Source of the DNA: Clostridia bacterium
GTDB taxonomy: Bacteria; Bacillota; Clostridia; Peptostreptococcales; Anaerovoracaceae
NCBI GenBank assembly: GCA_902363595.1
Contig: CABJAP010000002.1
Location: forward strand, 234,379 to 298,378
DNA: 64,000 nucleotides
Reading direction: 5' to 3'
Both the position numbers and the translations under genes were made by a program. A model generated the notes under the pieces. That model was not told the DNA's origin and did not search any database. It worked only from the letters and a program-made list of their open reading frames with translations. This document shows positions 58,847-64,000 of this stretch, in pieces. How positions within the stretch are numbered: position 1 is the stretch's first letter; the number at the start of each line of letters is the position of its first letter.

Positions 58847-61039
58847 ATGAAAAAAAAGATGCCGTTTCATAGACGGTTTATTTTACCGTACAGAGATTTT
58901 GTTGATAAGGTCAATACTTTTGATGGGAGCGGGCTTTCTGATTCTGCACTAAAAGAAGAGCTGAGAAACTCCTCTCACTGCCCCAGGCGTTATGGCCTTA
59001 TAAAAGAAACTATCATACGGTGCAAAGGAATGGTTTTGTTCGATACCCAGCTATCCGCGGCTTACGCCATGGAACAAGGAATGATTGCGGAGCTGCCTAC
59101 TGGGGAAGGCAAAACGCTGGCGGCAGTAGTTACTGCTTTGAGTCTGGCTTTGTCGGGCGAGCAGGTCCAGATCTTGGTGTTCAATGACTATTTGGCGGCA
59201 AGAGACTATAAAGAGAACAAGGAGGTCTTTCAATTTTGCGGCTTATCCTGCGGATGTATTCTTCAGACAACCAAAAGAGAACAGCGGCAGGCTGCCTATG
59301 ATTGCAATATCCTTTATATCACCGCCAGGGAAGCAGGGTTTGACTACTTAAGAAACTTCATGGCTTTTCGTGAAAGTGGTTTGCTGCGCCAGCATTTTCA
59401 TACAGCCATTGTAGATGAAGCGGATTCTATTCTGATCGATGAGGCTGGTATCCCCCTGGTACTTGCGGGCGAAGAGCCGACTATAGACAAGAATTATATG
59501 ACGGTTTGGAAAACAGTGGAGGAGCTCGATGCGCAAGATATTGAATTTCAAGAGAAGGAGCATCAGGTATGGCTGACAGAAAGGGGCGCTGTGCATGCGG
59601 AACGGCTGTTGGGAGTGAACAATCTGTATGAGCTGGAAAATGCCCATTATTTGGAGATGATTCATACATTTTTAGAAGCGCGGTTATTGTATAAAAAGGA
59701 TCGTGATTATATCGTAAAGAATGGAACCGTTTTCGTAATTGAACATACGACAGGACGAGTTGCGGAAGGACGGCGTTTCCCGGATCATCTCCACCTTGCA
59801 ATTGAAATTAAGGAAGGAGTGAAGGCTCGGAAAGGATCTCAGATTTATAATATGATGCCGCTGCAGTTTTATCTGCTAAAATACCGCCGGCTGTGCGGCA
59901 TGACCGGTACGGCCTGGTCGTCTAGAAAAGAACTGAAAAACATGTATGACCTTTCGGTCATACGGATTCCTCCACACGTTCCTTGTATTCGCAGGGACCA
60001 CGAGGATGTGATACTGTCTACGAATCAGGCGCTTTACACACAGGTATATCATAAGATCAGGCAAATACATCAAACAGGACAACCGATCCTGATTGGAACT
60101 CAAAGTGTAGAAGAGTCAGAAGCGCTGGCCGGTGCGCTGAGAAAGAGAAACTTGCCTTGTTTTGTTCTTAATGCAAAAGAAGACGAAAAGGAAGCAGAAC
60201 TGATCGCACTTGCGGGAAGGCCGTATCGCATTACCATCTCAACCAATATGGCAGGCAGAGGCGTTGATATAAAATTGGACAAAGATGCGGCGACGGCTGG
60301 AGGCCTTTTTGTATTGAGTACAGGCATAAACAGAAGTTTCAGGATTGATCAGCAATTAAGAGGCAGGACCGGACGCCAGGGAGAACCGGGGGAAAGCCAG
60401 TTTTTCATTAGTATGGAACAGCCGTTGATCAAAAGACATGTAATTGAGAATACCGGCAAGGTGCAAATCCGCCGAATCCAGCGCATGGCGGAAGGAGAAG
60501 ATGCACAGATGCGTTATCTTTTGGAAAAGTATTCACTGATTCTGGAAAAGCATAGGCGGATGATTACCCAATATCGAGAAGTGGTTTTGCGGGATATAAA
60601 ATCTGTGCATTTTTTTGAAACAAACGCGCCTGTGCTATACAAAAAGCGCGTTGCTGAGTCAGGTACTCAAGGGGTATTATGTGCTGAGCAGCAGCTTCTC
60701 CTCTTTTACATCAATCAGCATTGGGTCGATTACTTAGCTGCAATGGAGTCTGCCCGCGAGAGCATCCATTTTGCTATTTTGGGCGGTGAAGAGCCAGTGG
60801 ACGTTTATCAGAGATTCGCGGTCAGAGCTTTTGCGGAAATGGAAGAAGATATAAAAAAGGATGTGCTTAGCAAATTGAAAACATGCAAAATTACCGAGCA
60901 TGGCGTAGATCTGAGAGGAGAAGGTCTGATAAAAGCTACAAATACATGGACTTATATGATTGATGAAAGCAAAAGCCAATTTGCCAAGGTGCCAAGCTTG
61001 TTAAAATATATTCGTAAGCTGAAAGGAAGACAATTATAA
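58847..61039 (+). CDS. secA2: Accessory SecA-type preprotein translocase ATPase (SecA2-like)
   Basis: 730 residues, shorter than housekeeping SecA (about 840) and without the C-terminal zinc-binding tail. Walker A TGEGKT (85-90), DEAD (190-193), CGMTGTAWSSRKEL, IGTQSVEESEALA, TNMAGRGVDI and the arginine-rich QQLRGRTGRQGEPG motif are all present. It should power export of selected proteins through SecYEG or a dedicated channel. No secY2, glycosylation genes or large serine-rich substrate stands next to it, unlike many known SecA2 loci. AAAAGGAGA before the ATG. Confidence 0.85.
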   Translation: MKKKMPFHRRFILPYRDFVDKVNTFDGSGLSDSALKEELRNSSHCPRRYGLIKETIIRCKGMVLFDTQLSAAYAMEQGMIAELPTGEGKTLAAVVTALSLALSGEQVQILVFNDYLAARDYKENKEVFQFCGLSCGCILQTTKREQRQAAYDCNILYITAREAGFDYLRNFMAFRESGLLRQHFHTAIVDEADSILIDEAGIPLVLAGEEPTIDKNYMTVWKTVEELDAQDIEFQEKEHQVWLTERGAVHAERLLGVNNLYELENAHYLEMIHTFLEARLLYKKDRDYIVKNGTVFVIEHTTGRVAEGRRFPDHLHLAIEIKEGVKARKGSQIYNMMPLQFYLLKYRRLCGMTGTAWSSRKELKNMYDLSVIRIPPHVPCIRRDHEDVILSTNQALYTQVYHKIRQIHQTGQPILIGTQSVEESEALAGALRKRNLPCFVLNAKEDEKEAELIALAGRPYRITISTNMAGRGVDIKLDKDAATAGGLFVLSTGINRSFRIDQQLRGRTGRQGEPGESQFFISMEQPLIKRHVIENTGKVQIRRIQRMAEGEDAQMRYLLEKYSLILEKHRRMITQYREVVLRDIKSVHFFETNAPVLYKKRVAESGTQGVLCAEQQLLLFYINQHWVDYLAAMESARESIHFAILGGEEPVDVYQRFAVRAFAEMEEDIKKDVLSKLKTCKITEHGVDLRGEGLIKATNTWTYMIDESKSQFAKVPSLLKYIRKLKGRQL

Positions 61040-61085
61040 AAGAAATACTGCAAAAGAAAAGTGGACACTCAAAGGGAAAACACCA

Positions 61086-61114
61086 TTGACAACCAGGCAG
61101 AATTTTGATATATT
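61086..61114 (+). promoter_or_regulatory. Promoter of the infC-rpmI-rplT operon
   Basis: TTGACA (61086-61091), 17 bases, TATATT (61109-61114). Confidence 0.75.
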
Positions 61115-61119
61115 ACTTA

Positions 61120-61243
61120 GGTAGTAAAGAAGAAGTCATCCGCTTCTCACCTTTTCGGCAATCGCGCTGGCAGGGTTCATAAAAGGTTAACACACATGCA
61201 ATGTGTCTTTTTGGAGCGGATAACGGATTATCCGCTTTTTTTA
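61120..61243 (+). promoter_or_regulatory. Ribosomal protein L20-type leader with terminator
   Basis: Long leader before infC ending in AGCGGATAA (61215-61223), loop CGGA, TTATCCGCT (61228-61236) and seven T. In Bacilli and Clostridia the L20 protein binds such a leader to attenuate its own operon; position and architecture match, primary sequence was not compared. Confidence 0.7.
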
Positions 61244-61263
61244 ATGTATGGAGGTACAAGACA

Positions 61264-61779
61264 ATTAGTAAGGAAAACCAAATCAACGAAGAAATTCGTG
61301 ATAAAGAACTGAGAGTGATCGACAGCGACGGTACCCAAATGGGTATTATGAGCAGGAGCGAGGCAATGGACTTGGCCGCGGAGCGGAAACTGGATCTGGT
61401 AAACATCGCCCCTAAGGCAAAGCCGCCGGTATGCAAAATCCTTGATTACGGAAAATACAGATATGAACTTCAAAAAAAGGAAAAGGAAGCGAAGAAAAAG
61501 CAAAAGACAACTCAGGTAAAGGAAGTCAGACTGAGCACCTTTATCGAAGAACATGACATCGAAGTGAAAGCAAAGAACGCATCCAAATTCCTGAAGTCCG
61601 GAGATAAGGTAAAGGTCAGCTTGAGGTTCAGAGGCAGGGAGAGGGATTATACCAGCAAAGGCATGGACGTTATGAAACGTTTCGCCCAAGTCGTTGAAGA
61701 AGTTGGTGACGTTGAAAAGAAACCTTCCTTTGAGGGAAGGAGCCTTATTATGATTCTGACACCAAAGACGGATAAATAG
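61264..61779 (+). CDS. infC: Translation initiation factor IF-3, ATT start
   Basis: 171 residues starting at ATT (61264) with GGAGG at 61250-61254, the rare start codon that infC keeps across bacteria for self-control by IF-3. ISKENQINEEIRDKELRVID, DLVNIAPKAKPPVCKILDYGKYRYE, and the C-terminal KVKVSLRFRGRERDYTSKG with DVEKKPSFEGRSLIMILTP are the two IF-3 domains and linker. Operon with rpmI and rplT. Confidence 0.96.
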   Translation: MSKENQINEEIRDKELRVIDSDGTQMGIMSRSEAMDLAAERKLDLVNIAPKAKPPVCKILDYGKYRYELQKKEKEAKKKQKTTQVKEVRLSTFIEEHDIEVKAKNASKFLKSGDKVKVSLRFRGRERDYTSKGMDVMKRFAQVVEEVGDVEKKPSFEGRSLIMILTPKTDK

Positions 61780-61815
61780 AAACAAATTGAAATTTAACAT
61801 AGGAGGAAGATCACC

Positions 61816-62016
61816 ATGGCAAAGAACAAGATGAAGTCTCACAGAGGCGCATGCAAAAGATTTAAGTTAACCGGTTCCGGTAAAGTAAAGAGAAACAAGG
61901 CATACAAAAGCCATATTCTTACAAAGAAAAGCCCGAAGAGAAAAAGAGGACTGAGAAAAGCTACAACTTTAACAAGTGCGGATCTGAAGAGAATCAAATC
62001 TGTTTTAAGCAAGTAA
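61816..62016 (+). CDS. rpmI: 50S ribosomal protein bL35
   Basis: 66 residues, strongly basic; [20 protein letters not shown] and [17 protein letters not shown] are the family core. AGGAGG before the ATG. Lies 36 bases after infC and 17 before rplT. Confidence 0.97.
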   Translation: MAKNKMKSHRGACKRFKLTGSGKVKRNKAYKSHILTKKSPKRKRGLRKATTLTSADLKRIKSVLSK

Positions 62017-62033
62017 GTTAGGAGGTAAGAAAC

Positions 62034-62393
62034 ATGGCAAGAGTAAAAAAAGGCGTTAACGCGCATAAGAGACATAAAAAGATTTTAAAGCAGGCCAAAG
62101 GATTTTACGGTCAGAAGAGCAAGGTGTTCAGAGCTGCTAATCCGGCGGTAATGAGAGCTCTGCGTTCTGCATATGTTGGCAGAAAGAACAAGAAAAGAGA
62201 GTACAGACGTATGTGGATCGCAAGAATCAATGCCGGCGCAAGAATGAACGGCATCTCTTACAGCAGACTGATGGACGGTCTGAAGAAATCCGGCATCGAG
62301 ATCAACAGAAAAATGCTGTCCGAAATGGCAATCCACGATGCAGCTGCTTTTGCTCAGCTGTGCGAGACTGCTAAGCAGGCACAGGCAAAATAA
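62034..62393 (+). CDS. rplT: 50S ribosomal protein bL20
   Basis: 119 residues. [39 protein letters not shown] and [13 protein letters not shown] are diagnostic. Besides its ribosomal role it is the likely repressor acting on the leader at 61120-61243. AGGAGG before the ATG. Confidence 0.97.
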   Translation: MARVKKGVNAHKRHKKILKQAKGFYGQKSKVFRAANPAVMRALRSAYVGRKNKKREYRRMWIARINAGARMNGISYSRLMDGLKKSGIEINRKMLSEMAIHDAAAFAQLCETAKQAQAK

Positions 62394-62413
62394 GGACGAA
62401 TTCAATATGAATC

Positions 62414-62451
62414 AAAAAAGGAGCTTCTGTCTGAGAATGGCTCCTTTTTTC
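62414..62451 (+). terminator. Terminator of the infC-rpmI-rplT operon
   Basis: AAAAAAGGAGC (62414-62424) and GCTCCTTTTTT (62440-62450), 15-base loop. Confidence 0.9.
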
Positions 62452-62700
62452 GTGCGGCGGGGCTGCTTTCGCAGTATGTTGTCTTAAATGGGAAAATTCT
62501 GTTGAAAGATTTCATTTTAATCTTTTTCCGATATTACATCTCTTGGCAAAGCCGGGCCAATTAATGAAGATGGGACATTTTGATCTAAGTTAGTGCAATC
62601 TAATCTCCAATCTCCAGACACTGCCCGGCCGCCCTCCTTCTCCTTGAAAGCCCGCCCTCCCCATGGTACAATAAGAAAAAGTGTTTATTCAATAAATTTC
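62452..62700. other. Gene-free stretch upstream of the last cluster
   Basis: Mixed composition; a pyrimidine-rich part at 62600-62660. No gene or clear promoter could be defined. Confidence 0.4.
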
Positions 62701-62719
62701 AAAGAAGGAGGGCAATCAT

Positions 62720-63328
62720 ATGACAAGCCTAAAACCCGCTACCAAAGTAGCGGCGCTTTGTATAGGAATAATCGCTTTAGCAGCGATTATTTGTTTTTAT
62801 CTGCTGGGGCATTACCACCTGCAAAAACCAGTGCTGATTCCATGGCAGACCGAGTATGCCCAGGCATTGCCGGACGATGAGGATGAGGACGAAGATGAAG
62901 AAACCCTGGACGAAGGGCCGGGAGGCTTACTATGCTTCTTTCTAACCAACGGCGGCGACACCAGGGCCATCCAGGAAATTGAGTTTGCCGAGGCATCGGA
63001 AATCCGATTTTTCGGCGAATATGACGAATACGATTCAGATACCGGCTTCCAAATAGAGGAGGGCTTCGGCGAGCGAATCGGACTTTATCGGGGCGGATGG
63101 GTCAGCCTTATTCTGGACCCCCGGACCGACGAATTTCTTGCAAAAAGCCAAGTCTCAATCACGGTGAAAAATGCGATTATCCACTATACAGACGGCTCAA
63201 AAGAAACAGCCGATATGGAACCGCTCACCTTTCACCCTCCCGGCGGCAACAACATGCTTCGGGAGGAAGACCCTGTTTCCACCTTTTCCAAAGCCGCCGC
63301 ATACTTGAAAGAAAGGGGGAGCTTATAA
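62720..63328 (+). CDS. Membrane-anchored acidic extracellular protein, unknown family
   Basis: 202 residues. SLKPATKVAAL leads into a membrane segment (about 11-31), followed by a run of Asp/Glu (DDEDEDEDEE, about 52-61) and a beta-rich outer part with another acidic patch (GEYDEYDSDTG). No Cys pair or catalytic motif. AAGGAGG before the ATG. Its stop overlaps the next start (TAATG). A paralogue begins at 63885 with the same TLKPA-type start, so the unit may be duplicated. Function unknown. Confidence 0.65.
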   Translation: MTSLKPATKVAALCIGIIALAAIICFYLLGHYHLQKPVLIPWQTEYAQALPDDEDEDEDEETLDEGPGGLLCFFLTNGGDTRAIQEIEFAEASEIRFFGEYDEYDSDTGFQIEEGFGERIGLYRGGWVSLILDPRTDEFLAKSQVSITVKNAIIHYTDGSKETADMEPLTFHPPGGNNMLREEDPVSTFSKAAAYLKERGSL

Positions 63329-63888
63329 TGGATATCAAATCAATTCACGCCAATCTGGGAACGCTTTTCTGGGCCACCATTTTTTCCCTGATAGAATTCC
63401 ATATTCAACTGGACAATCTTCGGATTTCCACCAGCATCTTATTTGTCATTCTAATTCTGGCAGGAACACAGGATTTGTATCGGGTGACCAAAAACCCCCG
63501 CTTCCGGTCAGCAGCCATCTTCGGCTGGATAAACGGAGGCTGCTATGTGCTTTTCCTTATACTAAACGCAGCCATACCGCAGACCATGGCTGTGCCCCTT
63601 GCTGAACTAGTCATTGCCAGATTGTTGCTGATCTGCATTTATACCCAGCTCCTGGTGGGAATCGGCGCAATGTTTCCGGCTGCCTTCGGCGACCTGAAAA
63701 AAAGAGCCGATCTGTATGCCGTCGCAACGGCCGTCGTGGCACTGGCGGCAATGATCCTTTTCCTTGTCAACGGATACATGGTGATTGGGGCCTTGCAAAT
63801 GCTCATCCAGCTGGCAGTTCTGATCCAGCTTTACCAGTGCCGCAAAAGGATTGGACAGATGCAGCTACCGCAGAAGGAGGCGCTATGA
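63328..63888 (+). CDS. Integral membrane protein, unknown family
   Basis: 186 residues with about six membrane segments from ANLGTLFWATIFSLIEFH onward; a basic tail (YQCRKRIGQMQ). Start ATG overlaps the upstream stop, and its own stop overlaps the following start (ATGA), so translation of three genes is coupled. GGGGGAG site before the ATG. Looks like a small bundle that could pair with the anchored proteins on either side; family not recognised. Confidence 0.65.
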   Translation: MDIKSIHANLGTLFWATIFSLIEFHIQLDNLRISTSILFVILILAGTQDLYRVTKNPRFRSAAIFGWINGGCYVLFLILNAAIPQTMAVPLAELVIARLLLICIYTQLLVGIGAMFPAAFGDLKKRADLYAVATAVVALAAMILFLVNGYMVIGALQMLIQLAVLIQLYQCRKRIGQMQLPQKEAL

Positions 63889-64000
63889 TGAAGACATTAA
63901 AACCTGCTTCCAGGGCGGCGGCTGCTGCCATTTTCCTGATTGCTCTTCTGGCCGCAGTTCTCTTTGGCATCAGCCAGTACGCTCGCCTGGACTATCCGGT
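63885..64000 (+). CDS. Paralogue of the acidic anchored protein, cut by the window end
   Basis: Visible 38 residues: MMKTLKPASRAAAAAIFLIA and a hydrophobic stretch ending GISQYARLDYPV, matching the start of the 62720 gene (SLKPATKVAAL, then H-Y-H-L-Q-KPV). AGAAGGAGG before the ATG. Incomplete; the rest lies beyond the window. Confidence 0.6.
   Translation, partial: MMKTLKPASRAAAAAIFLIALLAAVLFGISQYARLDYP

Overview
The window looks like one contiguous chromosomal segment of an anaerobic, amino-acid- and amine-fermenting member of the Clostridia. Support comes from many strong AGGAGG-type ribosome binding sites, ER-type (SipW-like) signal peptidases, a desulfoferrodoxin, CoA-acylating aldehyde dehydrogenase and iron alcohol dehydrogenase chemistry, and three sigma-54 activators. 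An Anaerovoracaceae-like organism would fit the amine metabolism, but that is inference; the window holds no rRNA, tRNA or CRISPR.

Layout. 0.3-10.5 kb: a surface/matrix locus with two SipW-type signal peptidases, three TasA/camelysin-like or related exported proteins, one protein with a sortase-like tail and a 1778-residue beta-helix-type surface protein. 10.5-17.5 kb: trmO, a small DUF2089/SHOCT operon, a YitT transporter split in two frames, a YfcC carrier behind a hairpin that buries its ribosome binding site, a DUF2971 gene and a decayed RelBE-type toxin-antitoxin pair. 17.6-25.8 kb: MarR-controlled ABC exporter, SOD, split LysO exporter, MoxR/VWA pair. 26-36.6 kb: APC permease plus YtcJ-like amidohydrolase, then the agmatine/putrescine island (putrescine aminotransferase, carbamate kinase, agmatine deiminase, putrescine carbamoyltransferase) with a divergent LuxR-type regulator and a nitrilase-family amidase. 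36.7-42.8 kb: sigma-54 activator, a 73-residue membrane peptide, NCS1 transporter, iron alcohol dehydrogenase, second activator. 43-51 kb: ECF S component plus class V aminotransferase, a minimal histidine kinase and a response regulator interrupted by a 53-base G run, a secreted PHP-domain protein, an AEC carrier. 51-57.2 kb: lexA, then an omega-amino-acid aminotransferase/acylating aldehyde dehydrogenase operon with its own sigma-54 promoter and activator. 57.7-64 kb: thioredoxin, desulfoferrodoxin, an orphan SecA2, the infC-rpmI-rplT operon and an uncharacterised membrane-protein cluster running off the end.

How it works together. Agmatine can be deiminated to carbamoylputrescine, phosphorolysed to putrescine and carbamoyl phosphate (ATP via carbamate kinase), and putrescine transaminated. 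The other catabolic operons (NCS1/ADH; aminotransferase/aldehyde dehydrogenase) and the putrescine aminotransferase each have a clear -24/-12 promoter with palindromic or repeated upstream sites, so sigma-54 appears to be the common switch for amine and amino-acid catabolism here.

The most unusual items are the two-peptidase surface locus, a pair of ungapped ~170-bp elements with inverted ends (about 11.3 and 29.1 kb), the in-frame 53-G tract in a response regulator, 73-bp-phased hairpins upstream of lexA, and the orphan SecA2 with two tiny coupled genes in front.
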